Of a stretch of DNA of 17,990 bases, positions 1 to 6,783 are shown one piece after another. The notes below the pieces were generated by a model, which saw only the letters and a program-made list of their open reading frames with translations, had not been told where the DNA came from and ran no database searches. Position 1 is the stretch's first letter. Each line of letters starts with the position of its first letter. The position numbers were made by a program, and so were the translations under genes. The DNA is taken from assembly GCA_014376425.1 (NCBI GenBank), contig JACMRO010000335.1, positions 1 to 17,990 of the forward strand, in the 5' to 3' direction. Origin of the DNA: Rubritepida sp. (GTDB lineage Bacteria; Pseudomonadota; Alphaproteobacteria; Acetobacterales; Acetobacteraceae).

Positions 1-326
1 AGGCCGGGGGCGACTGGTTCCACCTGGCGGGCCGCGAGGCATTCCAGCTGCCTCCGCGTGACCCGGTGCTGTGCTACCTGCAGCGGCTGCGCGACGAGGC
101 GCACCGCTTCGCCATCGCCACCCATCGCGCAGGGCGTTCGAAGGCGCTGACCAAGTCGGAACTGGATGATGTGCCGGGGGTGGGCGCGGCGGTGAAGCGG
201 CGGCTGCTGAACCATTTCGGTTCATCGCGCGGGGTGCGGCAGGCCGGGCTGGACGATCTGGGGCAGTGCCCGGGCGTCGGCCCGGGGCTGGCCCGTCGCA
301 TCTTCGAGCACTTCCATCCCGCCTGA
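1..326 (+). CDS. uvrC: UvrABC system protein C, C-terminal end (partial, 5' end outside window)
   Basis: This is the last 107 codons of the nucleotide-excision-repair endonuclease subunit UvrC, which joins the UvrB-DNA complex and cuts on both sides of a lesion. The reading frame is open from base 3, so the gene enters from the left edge. The visible part starts in the end of the RNase H-like endonuclease domain, where DPVL.YLQRLRDEAHRFAI followed by a basic HRA-R-SKAL stretch is typical of UvrC. It ends with the tandem helix-hairpin-helix module: two hairpins, DVPGVGAAVKRRLL and QCPGVGPGLARRIF, separated by about 17 residues. It stops at TGA 324-326 with the usual FEHFHP-like ending. Nothing looks damaged in the visible part. 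Confidence 0.95.
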   Translation, partial: AGGDWFHLAGREAFQLPPRDPVLCYLQRLRDEAHRFAIATHRAGRSKALTKSELDDVPGVGAAVKRRLLNHFGSSRGVRQAGLDDLGQCPGVGPGLARRIFEHFHPA

Positions 327-392
327 ACCGGAGGGGTTTGGTAAGTTTATCGAAATCTGGGTCAAACTACCTCAATCGAGTGTAACTGGCTT

Positions 393-820
393 ATGGATCC
401 GCGGAGCAACCTATTCGCGCCGGGCGCGGGGACCGATCAGCTGCTGAAACGTCGCCCAGGTTCCCAGCATCACCAGACAGGATGACGAACTTGCCATCCT
501 CCGGGTGATTGCCAAAATGGATGGCGGCTTATTCCAGGTGCTGTTTGGCAAGCTGACGCCGGCCGTGCGCCATGGCGGAACTTGGCAAAGGGCCGCATCG
601 CTCCGGCGACATCGCCGCCTTGCTTGGGCGGCAGGTGACCAGTCTGGGCCCGACCCGCGCCGGGCTGATCCGCAAGGGCGTCGTGTACACCCCCGCGCAT
701 GCCGATACCGCCTTCACCGTCCCGTTGTCGCACCACTTTCTGCGCCGGGTCATGCCCGATTGGCAGGCGCCGCCCGTCGGTTCGAAGGGTGGACATGACC
801 GCGGCCGCAAACCCGCCTAG
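393..820 (+). pseudogene. decayed AAA-family ATPase relic (N-terminal tip and C-terminal winged-helix-like tail)
   Basis: Fragments of one ancestral gene lie in three different frames. ATG 393 opens MDPRSNLFAPGAGT, which resembles the PFAPGAGT start I recall from a family of AAA ATP-binding proteins of about 380-400 aa, but the frame soon stops at TGA 483-485. A second frame, about 484-570, reads DDELAILRVIAKMDGG, then LFQVLFGKLTP. A third frame, 569-820, reads AMAELGKGPHRSGDIAALLG, then VTSLGPTRAGLIRKG and DTAFTVPL, ending near FLRRVMPDW. That is the characteristic C-terminal tail of the same family. The whole nucleotide-binding core (Walker A and B) is missing, and a frameshift separates the second and third frames because the third has a TGA at 554. 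I infer a large internal deletion plus frameshifts. The stop at 818-820 lies 9 bp before pgsA. The family assignment is from memory of its conserved tail. Confidence 0.72.
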
Positions 821-829
821 AACCATCCG

Positions 830-1426
830 GTGCCCACTGACCTGCCCAACCTCCTGACGCTCAGCCGCATCGCGGCCATCCCGCTGCTGATGGGGCTGGT
901 CATGCTGCGCATCCCGGCCGGCGACATGGCGGCCTGCGCGGTTTTCGCCGCCGCCGCCATCACCGACTATTTCGACGGCAAGATCGCCCGCGAGCGCGGC
1001 ATCACCTCGGGTTTCGGCGTGATGCTCGACCCAATTGCCGACAAGCTGCTGGTGGCGGCGGCGCTGATGCTGCTGGTCGGCTTCGACCGGCTGCCGGACC
1101 ACGCGCTGTTGCCGGCCATCATCATCATGCTGCGCGAGATCCTGGTCTCCGGCCTGCGGGAATACCTGGCGTCGCTGCGGGTCGGCATGCCCGTCACCCG
1201 GCTTGCGAAGTGGAAGACCGGCTTCCAGATGGGCGCGCTGGGGACATTGTTGGCGGGCGACAGCGGGGCCCCGCTGGTCGGCCTGGGCTTCCTGCCGGTA
1301 GCCGCGATCGGCGAGGCGATGCTGTGGGTGGCGGCGGCGCTGACGCTGATCACCGGCTGGGATTACTGGATCGCGGGGCTGCGCCACGCTGCGATGGCCG
1401 GCAATGGCCGCGGGCGGCAACCTTGA
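830..1426 (+). CDS. pgsA: CDP-diacylglycerol--glycerol-3-phosphate 3-phosphatidyltransferase
   Basis: This inner-membrane enzyme of 198 aa transfers the phosphatidyl group from CDP-diacylglycerol to glycerol-3-phosphate, the first committed step to phosphatidylglycerol and cardiolipin. The full CDP-alcohol phosphatidyltransferase signature D-x2-D-G-x2-A-R-x8-G-x3-D-x3-D is present as D46, D49, G50, A53, R54, G63, D67 and D71. The start TDLPNLLTLSRI is typical of PgsA rather than of phosphatidylserine or choline synthases. About four to five hydrophobic segments follow. The GTG start at 830 is the only reasonable choice, because an in-frame stop lies at 818-820 and the protein then begins at the family's usual position. 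No good Shine-Dalgarno sequence is visible. The gene sits directly behind an ATPase relic that separates it from uvrC. Confidence 0.93.
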   Translation: MPTDLPNLLTLSRIAAIPLLMGLVMLRIPAGDMAACAVFAAAAITDYFDGKIARERGITSGFGVMLDPIADKLLVAAALMLLVGFDRLPDHALLPAIIIMLREILVSGLREYLASLRVGMPVTRLAKWKTGFQMGALGTLLAGDSGAPLVGLGFLPVAAIGEAMLWVAAALTLITGWDYWIAGLRHAAMAGNGRGRQP

Positions 1427-1479
1427 GGCGGGCGACCCGACAGCACATGTTGCGGGGCAACACAGAGGGCGGCGCAGGC

Positions 1480-2121
1480 ATGAAGCGAGTGATGGCGACG
1501 ATCTGCCTGGGTGCCGCGCTGGGCCTTGGCGCCTGCGCGCCGGTGGAGCGCGGTGTCGGTGGTGTGTTCGAGAATATGGCCGCGCTGGGTGGCCGGCTGG
1601 GGGCGCCCTGGGGCAATACCGAGGCCCTGAGCGTGGCCGATGGCATCACCGTGGCGCGGGTGCGCGCCGGCAGCGGCCTGGGCGGCGCGGAGCCGTTGCT
1701 GCCGGAGGATGGCAACGTCTGGCCGGCGGCCGAGGGGCCACGCGCCACCCTGGCCAACCCTGACGAAGCGTTGCGCGGCATCCCCAGCTACCGGCCTGGG
1801 GTGGACTCCCTAGCCCCGCCAGCCACCGAACGACCCCGCCGCCGGCCGCGCGGCAGCGACGCCGCCTATGAGCCGCCGCCCAACCAGCCGTCGCCCGCCG
1901 TGACACCCGTGGCGCCGCCTCTTGGTATGGCCCGGCCGCCGCTGGCCGGCGGCCGCGTCATTGCGCCCGATGGCTCCAGCCGCGTCATCACCGGCGGCAC
2001 CGGCAATGTGGGCAGCACGATCAGCCCGACCGGGCAGACCGGCGTGTTGCTGCGCGATGGTAACATGCAGATCCTGCAGGAGCCGGGGCGGCCGGCGCAG
2101 CAAGTCATCATTCCACGGTGA
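1480..2121 (+). CDS. predicted proline-rich lipoprotein, function unknown
   Basis: This 213-residue protein is predicted to be secreted and lipid-anchored. It begins MKRVMATICLGAALGLGAC: a short positive n-region, a hydrophobic core, and a lipobox LGAC with the lipidated Cys at 19. The middle (about 105-155) is rich in Pro and Arg and looks like a disordered linker. The C-terminal 60 residues carry short G/T-rich strand-like stretches (RVIAPDGSSRVITGGTGNVG, then GQTGVLLRDGNMQILQEPG). I do not recognise a named family. An in-frame ATG at 1447 would add 11 residues, but the signal peptide argues for 1480, which has GAGGG about 11 nt upstream. It lies between pgsA and moaD; moaD starts 4 nt after its stop, so they may share a transcript. 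No functional link is evident. Confidence 0.72.
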   Translation: MKRVMATICLGAALGLGACAPVERGVGGVFENMAALGGRLGAPWGNTEALSVADGITVARVRAGSGLGGAEPLLPEDGNVWPAAEGPRATLANPDEALRGIPSYRPGVDSLAPPATERPRRRPRGSDAAYEPPPNQPSPAVTPVAPPLGMARPPLAGGRVIAPDGSSRVITGGTGNVGSTISPTGQTGVLLRDGNMQILQEPGRPAQQVIIPR

Positions 2122-2125
2122 TGCA

Positions 2126-2377
2126 GTGAAGGTGCTCTACTTCGCCTGGGTCCGGCAGAAAGTGGGTCTGGCCGAGGAGGTCGTGCAGCCGCCCGCCGAG
2201 GTGCGCGACGTGGCCGGGCTGGTCGCCTGGCTCAGCGCCCGCAGCCCTGGCCATGCCGCCGCCTTCGCCCATCCTGGCCAGGTACGTGCGGCGGTGAACC
2301 AGGAATTCGCCGGCGCCGATGCGGCCGTGGCCGGCCAGGACGAGGTCGCCTTCTTCCCGCCCGTGACCGGTGGCTGA
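2126..2377 (+). CDS. moaD: molybdopterin synthase sulfur-carrier subunit MoaD
   Basis: This is the small ubiquitin-like subunit of molybdopterin synthase (83 aa). Its C-terminal glycine thiocarboxylate donates sulfur to convert cPMP into molybdopterin. The start VKVLYFAWVRQKVG is the typical first beta strand, and the protein ends FPPVTGG with the required Gly-Gly tail, immediately followed by TGA. The GTG at 2126 is chosen because it places the conserved KVLYFA strand at the N-terminus; it lies 4 nt beyond the lipoprotein stop. The last 8 nt overlap the start of moaE, a common arrangement for these obligate partners. Length and tail are normal and nothing is missing. Confidence 0.94.
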   Translation: MKVLYFAWVRQKVGLAEEVVQPPAEVRDVAGLVAWLSARSPGHAAAFAHPGQVRAAVNQEFAGADAAVAGQDEVAFFPPVTGG

Positions 2378-2822
2378 GTTGGCGCGCATCGCGGTGCAGG
2401 CGGCGCCGTTCGACCTGGCGGCCGAGAGCGCCGCGCTGGTCGCCGGCCGCACCGACCTCGGCGGCATCGCAAGCTTCGTGGGCGTGTGCCGCGCCGATGA
2501 CGGCGTGGCGGCGCTGGTGCTGGAGCATTATCCCGGTATGACCGAACGCGCCCTGGCCGGCATCGCCGCCGAGGCCGCGCGGCGCTGGCCACTGGCCGGC
2601 TGCACCATCATCCACCGCGTCGGCCGCATGGCTCCCGGCGACCCCATCGTGCTGGTGCTGACCGCAAGCGCGCACCGTGCCGCCGCGCTGGAAGCCTGCG
2701 CCTTCCTGATGGACTGGCTGAAGACCCGCGCGCCATTCTGGAAGCGCGAGGAGCTGGCCGACGGCAGCGAGCGCTGGGTCGAGGCGCGGCATGAGGATGA
2801 GGCGGCGACCGCGCGGTGGTAG
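2370..2822 (+). CDS. moaE: molybdopterin synthase catalytic subunit MoaE
   Basis: This is the large subunit of molybdopterin synthase (150 aa). It binds cPMP and receives sulfur from two MoaD thiocarboxylates. The conserved GGIASFVGVCR strand, the EHYPGMTERAL helix, the HRVGRMAPGDPIVLV segment and the LMDWLKTRAPFWKRE stretch are all present in order. K118 and K125 correspond to the two active-site lysines known in E. coli MoaE (K119 and K126). The C-terminal residues after WVEARHE are low-complexity and probably flexible. The GTG start overlaps the end of moaD by 8 nt, and the stop at 2820-2822 overlaps the next gene by 7 nt, so expression of all three is probably coupled. Confidence 0.95.
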   Translation: MAELARIAVQAAPFDLAAESAALVAGRTDLGGIASFVGVCRADDGVAALVLEHYPGMTERALAGIAAEAARRWPLAGCTIIHRVGRMAPGDPIVLVLTASAHRAAALEACAFLMDWLKTRAPFWKREELADGSERWVEARHEDEAATARW

Positions 2823-4177
2823 CGGCCATCCTGGCCGGCGCCGCCCTGCTGGGCTGGCCGGCCCTGCTGAATGGTTACCCGATCCTGTTCAGCGACACCG
2901 GCGCTTTCCTCGCGCAAACGGAGTTGCGGGCCTTCGTATGGGACAAGCCATATGTCTATGGGCCTTTCCTGCTCCTGTTCCACGGGCACTTCACCCTGTG
3001 GGGGCCGCTTCTGGCTGTGCTGCTGGGGCTGTCGCACCTGTTGTGGCTGGTGCAGCGCGGGGTACGCGGGGTGGCGACCGCCCGCTGGCATATCGCGCTG
3101 TGCGCGGGCCTGGCGGGGCTGACCAGCGCGCCCTGGGTGGCCAGCCTGCTGATGCCCGACATTTTTGCGCCCGCGGTGATCCTCTGTCTTTACCTGTTGG
3201 CCTTCGCGACGCTGTCACGGTGGGAAACCGTATGGCTGACGGCTCTGGCCACGTTGGGTGTGGCTGCGCATTTGTCGCATCTGCCGCTGGCCGCGGCACT
3301 GATGGGGCTGACGGTTCTGCTGACCTGGCGGATCGGGCCGGTACTGCGCGCCGGCCTGCCGCTGGCGCTGGCGCTGGCGCTGGCGCTGGGCCTGAACTGG
3401 GTGGGGCATGGCCGGCTGGCGATCTCGCCCTTCGGCAGCGTCTTTGCCCTGGCGCGGCTGGTGGCGGACGGGCCGGCGGCGCGGGTGATCGAGGCGGAAT
3501 GCCCGGCGGCCGGCTGGCACATGTGCCGCTGGGCCGGCCGGCTGCCCGTCGATTCAGATGCATTCCTGTGGGAGCCGGGTGGCCCCGTCTGGGCTGAGCG
3601 CCTGGACGGTTCGCAGCCGGGCGGCCCCATCTCCCTGGCGCCGGAGGCTGGCGTGATCGTCAGTCGCGCGCTGCGGGCCTACCCCGCCGAGGTGGCACGC
3701 CTGGCCTTGGGCAATGCCTGGAGGCAGCTCTTCCTGACCCGGGTCGGCGATGTGCTGGGGCGCGAGGAGATGGGCGAGGCGCTGCGCGAGCAAGTGCAGG
3801 GCGTGTTCGGCGCGGCGGAAGCGGCGCGGCTGGAAGCCGGGCTGCAGTGGCAGGACCGGTTGCGCGGCTGGGCAATGGCGCTGACCTGGCAGCATCCCTG
3901 GGTGATCGTGCCAGCTGCCCTGGCCACGCTGATGGCTTGGTGGTGGGCGCATCGGGCAGGCGACCTGGCGCGCTTGCGGCTGGTGTTGTTCGTGCTGGTC
4001 GGGCTGACGGCGAATGCGGTGGCGACCGGGGCGTTGTCCAAGCCGCATCACCGCTACCAGGCGCGGGTGATCTGGCTGCTGCCGCTGGCGGCCGCCCTGT
4101 GCTGCCGGCCGCCACGGCCGGGCGTGATGGTGGCGGACCGACGGCGGGCAGCGGCCGGCCAGGCTGAGCAGGCCTGA
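2816..4177 (+). CDS. uncharacterised polytopic membrane protein, possibly GT-C glycosyltransferase-like
   Basis: This protein of 453 aa has roughly ten hydrophobic segments. The first, residues 2-20, is followed by YPILFSDTGAFL with an Asp at 27. A compact series of hydrophobic helices runs to about residue 205. A soluble-looking region of about 160 residues follows, with WHMCRWAGRLPVDSDAFLW and many Arg/Glu residues. Three more hydrophobic segments end near PHHRYQARVIWLLPLAAALC. An acidic residue in the first loop after TM1 is a known GT-C feature, but this is not enough to assign the fold. I recall related proteins with (P/S)DTG after TM1 annotated as hypothetical in alphaproteobacteria. 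The GTG start overlaps moaE by 7 nt. No link to molybdopterin chemistry is visible in the sequence. Confidence 0.75.
   Translation: MVAAILAGAALLGWPALLNGYPILFSDTGAFLAQTELRAFVWDKPYVYGPFLLLFHGHFTLWGPLLAVLLGLSHLLWLVQRGVRGVATARWHIALCAGLAGLTSAPWVASLLMPDIFAPAVILCLYLLAFATLSRWETVWLTALATLGVAAHLSHLPLAAALMGLTVLLTWRIGPVLRAGLPLALALALALGLNWVGHGRLAISPFGSVFALARLVADGPAARVIEAECPAAGWHMCRWAGRLPVDSDAFLWEPGGPVWAERLDGSQPGGPISLAPEAGVIVSRALRAYPAEVARLALGNAWRQLFLTRVGDVLGREEMGEALREQVQGVFGAAEAARLEAGLQWQDRLRGWAMALTWQHPWVIVPAALATLMAWWWAHRAGDLARLRLVLFVLVGLTANAVATGALSKPHHRYQARVIWLLPLAAALCCRPPRPGVMVADRRRAAAGQAEQA
3361..3389 (+). repeat. in-frame hexanucleotide tandem repeat (GCTGGC)n
   Basis: Nearly five uninterrupted copies of the hexamer GCTGGC encode alternating Leu-Ala inside a transmembrane segment of the 2816-4177 protein. 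Copy changes would keep the frame, so this is a possible slippage site that changes helix length by two residues per unit. Confidence 0.8.
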
Positions 4178-4179
4178 CC

Positions 4180-4192
4180 GGCGCCAAGCGCC
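4180..4192. terminator. short GC hairpin between convergent genes
   Basis: GGCGC-CAA-GCGCC forms a perfect 5-bp stem with a 3-nt loop in the 21-nt gap between the convergent stops at 4177 and 4199. There is no real T-tract (only CTGCGTTT), so a role in termination is a weak guess. Confidence 0.2.
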
Positions 4193-4198
4193 CTGCGT

Positions 4199-5176
4199 TT
4201 AGAACAGCGCTGTCGGCGCCACCGTGCTGCCGCTGCCGCCGCGGATCTTCAGCGGCTGCACGGCGATGGCGAATTCATGCACGCCCCGACTGGCCAGCTC
4301 GTCCAGCTTCATGTTCTCCAGCAGATGCACGCCGTTCACCACCAGCGCGATCTGGTGCACCGGCAGCGAGGCCCCGGGCATCGTGCGGCTCGGCGCCACC
4401 TCCACCGGCCAGTTGTCGGCGCCCATCAGGATGACGTTCTTGGCCAGCACATGCTCGGCCGCCGCCACGCCGATGCCGGGGCAGCCGCTGACATAGCGGG
4501 CATTGTCGCGCCCCCACAGCGTGCCCCAGCCGGTGTGGAAGATGACCGCGTCGCCCTCTTCGATGCGGACGTTCTGGGCGGCCTGGGCGCGCTCGATATC
4601 CTCGACCGTGATCTCGTGGTCGATGGGCAGGACCGGCACGCCGCGCAGCCGCGCGATGTCCAGCATCACCGCGCGGGTGAAGATGGTGCCCACCGTGTCC
4701 ACGCCCATTTCCGAGAAGCCGTTGCGGCCGCTGATGCGGGGGATTTCCACGCAGTTGTAGGTCTGGCTGCCGATGGTCTGGTGCGGGAACATGTCGAGCT
4801 GGGTGCCGACCTGGCCGATCTCGCCCACCACCACCTCCTCATTGCTGCCCCGGCGGTTGCTCTCCGGGTTCATGAACATCGGCTTCTGGTGCACGTCGAA
4901 GCGGCGGGTACCGAAGAAGGGCATCTGCATGTTCAGCACATGCCCCAGTTCCACCATGCCGCCGGTGCGGATGAGGCCGGCGGCGCGGCGCGCGCGGTCC
5001 TGCGTCATCAGGTTCATCGAACCGCGACGGTCGGCCGCACCCCAGCGGCTGGGGCAGCGCTGCGCCTCGGCCGGCGGGGACCAGGCGGTCTGCGCGCTGG
5101 CCTGGAAGCCCAGATGCGCGCCGCCACAACCCAGGCACGCGGCGGCCAGCAGGCCGCGCCTTGAAAACACACTCAT
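4199..5176 (-). CDS. Tat-exported cyclase-family (kynurenine formamidase-like) metal hydrolase
   Basis: This protein of 325 aa belongs to the cyclase family (PF04199), whose members are metal-dependent hydrolases of amide or lactone-type substrates, such as kynurenine formamidase. It starts MSVFSRRGLLAAACLGCGG: a twin-arginine motif, a hydrophobic core and a probable AxA site near ASAQT, so the enzyme is predicted to be periplasmic. The metal-site region reads GEIGQVGTQLDMFPHQTIG, a variant of HxGTHxDxPxH seen in the longer subfamily. Downstream are IFTRAVMLDIARL, EGDAVIFHTGWG, and a C-terminal VEVAPS...LPVHQIALV...GVHLLEN segment. ATG 5176 is chosen for the signal peptide and a GGGGAG ribosome site 7-8 nt upstream. 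The frame stays open upstream but runs through aroE, which rules out the longer form. The substrate cannot be told. Confidence 0.86.
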   Translation of the reverse strand: MSVFSRRGLLAAACLGCGGAHLGFQASAQTAWSPPAEAQRCPSRWGAADRRGSMNLMTQDRARRAAGLIRTGGMVELGHVLNMQMPFFGTRRFDVHQKPMFMNPESNRRGSNEEVVVGEIGQVGTQLDMFPHQTIGSQTYNCVEIPRISGRNGFSEMGVDTVGTIFTRAVMLDIARLRGVPVLPIDHEITVEDIERAQAAQNVRIEEGDAVIFHTGWGTLWGRDNARYVSGCPGIGVAAAEHVLAKNVILMGADNWPVEVAPSRTMPGASLPVHQIALVVNGVHLLENMKLDELASRGVHEFAIAVQPLKIRGGSGSTVAPTALF

Positions 5177-5287
5177 CGTAATCTCCCCATCTCTGCGCTC
5201 TGTGGCGCTGCTGCAGTGAAGCACGCCGCGTGGGGGGAGGGCAGTGCAAAGATTGACCCCGTCCGCAACTCGATGCTTGTTGCGGCC
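5177..5287. promoter_or_regulatory. divergent intergenic region between the cyclase gene and aroE
   Basis: These 111 nt separate the outward-facing starts at 5176 (minus) and 5288 (plus), so promoters for both genes should lie here or within the gene ends. I see no convincing -35/-10 pair or operator palindrome. The Shine-Dalgarno sequence of the minus-strand gene (GGGGAG) is at its left end. Confidence 0.4.
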
Positions 5288-6205
5288 ATGGGAATGATAA
5301 CCGGCAAGGCGCGGGTCGCGGGCGTGTTCGGCTGGCCGGCCGGGCATTCGCGCAGCCCGCACCTGCACAATCACTGGCTGGCGCGGTATGGCATCGATGG
5401 TGCCTATGTGCCGCTGCCGGTGCCGCCGGGGCAATTCGAGGCGGCGCTGCGGGGCGTGATGGCGGCGGGATTTCGCGGCGCCAACGTGACCATCCCGCAC
5501 AAGGAGGCGGCTTTCGCCCTGTGCGACGAACGCGACGCCTTCGCCACCCGTGCCGGCGCGGTGAACACGCTGGTGTTCGAGGCCGGCCGTATCATCGGCA
5601 GCAACACCGACGGCTTCGGCTTCATGGCGAACCTGGCTGCCCATGCCCCGCACTGGCGCCCCGGCCCCGTGGTGCTGCTGGGCGCCGGCGGCGCGGCGCG
5701 GGCCATCGCCGTTGCCCTGATCGAGGCCGGCGTGCCGGAATTGGTGGTGGTCAACCGCAACGCGGAGCGTGCCGAGGCGCTGGTAGCCGCCCTGGCCGCC
5801 GCCCTGCAAGCCCCCCTGCACGCCCCCCTGCACGCCCCCCTGGCCGCCGCCCTCCCCGCCACCCTCCCCGCCACCCTGGGCGTAGTGCTGCGCACCGCCG
5901 CCGCGCCGCCGCTGGCCGGGGCCACGTTGCTGGTCAACACCACCAGCCTGGGCATGGCCGGCCAGCCGCCGCTGGAGATCGACCTTTCACCCCTAGCCCC
6001 GCATGCGGTGGTGGCGGACGCCGTCTATGTGCCGCGGGAGACGGCGCTGCTGGCGGCCGCCCGGGCACGGGGCCTCACTGTCGTCCCCGGACTTGGGATG
6101 CTGTTGCATCAGGCGCGGCCGGGTTTCCGCTTGTGGTTCGGCGTCGACCCCGTGGTGGACCAGGCGCTGCATGACGCGGTGGCGGCCGGGCTGCCGTGCA
6201 GCTGA
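5288..6205 (+). CDS. aroE: shikimate 5-dehydrogenase
   Basis: AroE reduces 3-dehydroshikimate to shikimate with NADPH in aromatic amino-acid synthesis. From ATG 5288 it is 305 aa. The shikimate-binding site is intact: S21/S23 in HSRSPHLHN, catalytic K72 in NVTIPHKE, N93 in AGAVNT and D108 in GSNTDGFGF. The Rossmann loop is GAGGAARA (132-139), the NADP-phosphate motif is NRNAER (156-161), and NTTSLGM follows. The start could also be ATG 5294 or 5273. None has a strong ribosome site; 5288/5294 put TGKARVAGVFGWP at the usual distance. Between the NADP motif and the next strand lies a Pro/Ala/Leu low-complexity stretch (about 174-197) not expected in the family. The last 10 nt overlap coaE. Confidence 0.93.
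   Translation: MGMITGKARVAGVFGWPAGHSRSPHLHNHWLARYGIDGAYVPLPVPPGQFEAALRGVMAAGFRGANVTIPHKEAAFALCDERDAFATRAGAVNTLVFEAGRIIGSNTDGFGFMANLAAHAPHWRPGPVVLLGAGGAARAIAVALIEAGVPELVVVNRNAERAEALVAALAAALQAPLHAPLHAPLAAALPATLPATLGVVLRTAAAPPLAGATLLVNTTSLGMAGQPPLEIDLSPLAPHAVVADAVYVPRETALLAAARARGLTVVPGLGMLLHQARPGFRLWFGVDPVVDQALHDAVAAGLPCS
5808..5876 (+). repeat. C-rich 12-nt tandem repeats inside aroE
   Basis: Two adjacent imperfect arrays are present. The unit GCCCCCCTGCAC occurs about 2.7 times (about 5810-5841), followed by a unit close to CCCTCCCCGCCA occurring about twice (about 5850-5876). They encode APLH-type and ALPAT-type repeats. Every unit is 12 nt, so the reading frame is kept. The array also contains runs of six C. 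Confidence 0.8.
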
Positions 6206-6783
6206 TTGGCCTGACCGGCGGCATCGGCATGGGCAAATCCACCGCCGCGCGCAGCTTCCGGCGCGCCGGGGTGCGGGTGTTCGATGCCGATGCGGCGGTG
6301 CACGCACTGCAGGCGCGCGGCGGCCGGGGCGTGGCGCCGATCGGCGCTGCCTTCCCCGGCACGGTTGCGGCCGGCGTGGTGGATCGGGAGGCGCTGCGCC
6401 GCGCCGTGCTGGGCCAGCCCGAGGCGCTGCGCCGGCTGGAGGGCATCATCCACCCGCTGGTGCGCGCCATGCAGCGCCGCTTCCTGGCCCGCGCCCGGCG
6501 CGACCGGCAGCGGCTGGTGGTGCTGGACATTCCACTGCTGTTCGAAACCCGCACGGGGCGCGAGTTCGACCTCGTCATCGTCGTCTCGGCGCCCGCCCGG
6601 GTGCAGCGCCGCCGCGTCCTGGCCAGGCCGGGCATGACAGAGGCGCGCCTGGCCGCCATCCTGGCCCGGCAGGTGCCTGATGCCGAGAAGCGCCGGCGCG
6701 CCGATGTGGTGGTGCGAACCGGCATCTCGCGCCATCATGCCGACCGCGCGATCAGGCGCGTGATCCGGGAAGCCCGCGACTGA
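6196..6783 (+). CDS. coaE: dephospho-CoA kinase
   Basis: CoaE phosphorylates the 3'-hydroxyl of dephospho-CoA with ATP, the last step of coenzyme A synthesis; it is cytosolic. The 195-aa protein has the P-loop GLTGGIGMGKST (5-16), the FDADAAVHAL substrate segment with D30/D32, the IIHPLVRAMQRRFL helix, LVVLDIPLLFET, and the lid and adenine-binding region LARPGMTEARLAAILARQ. The C-terminus ADVVVRTG ends with an R-rich helix. The GTG start at 6196 overlaps aroE by 10 nt, and the next start overlaps its stop by one base (TGATG at 6781-6785). This gives a tight aroE-coaE-dnaQ cluster, which I recall as conserved in alphaproteobacteria. Confidence 0.96.
   Translation: MQLIGLTGGIGMGKSTAARSFRRAGVRVFDADAAVHALQARGGRGVAPIGAAFPGTVAAGVVDREALRRAVLGQPEALRRLEGIIHPLVRAMQRRFLARARRDRQRLVVLDIPLLFETRTGREFDLVIVVSAPARVQRRRVLARPGMTEARLAAILARQVPDAEKRRRADVVVRTGISRHHADRAIRRVIREARD

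Noticed and set aside
470..1420. Long open minus-strand frame opposite pgsA
   Set aside because: The product is His/Arg/Gln-rich without motifs, and the plus strand carries an unmistakable PgsA signature. It is an artefact of high GC.
4277..5164. Long open plus-strand frame opposite the cyclase gene
   Set aside because: It has His/Ala/Asp-rich composition and no domain. The minus strand has a Tat signal, a ribosome site and family motifs.
5177..5833. N-terminal extension of the cyclase frame by 219 codons into aroE
   Set aside because: The extension lies antisense to AroE, and the signal peptide with its ribosome site fixes the start at 5176.
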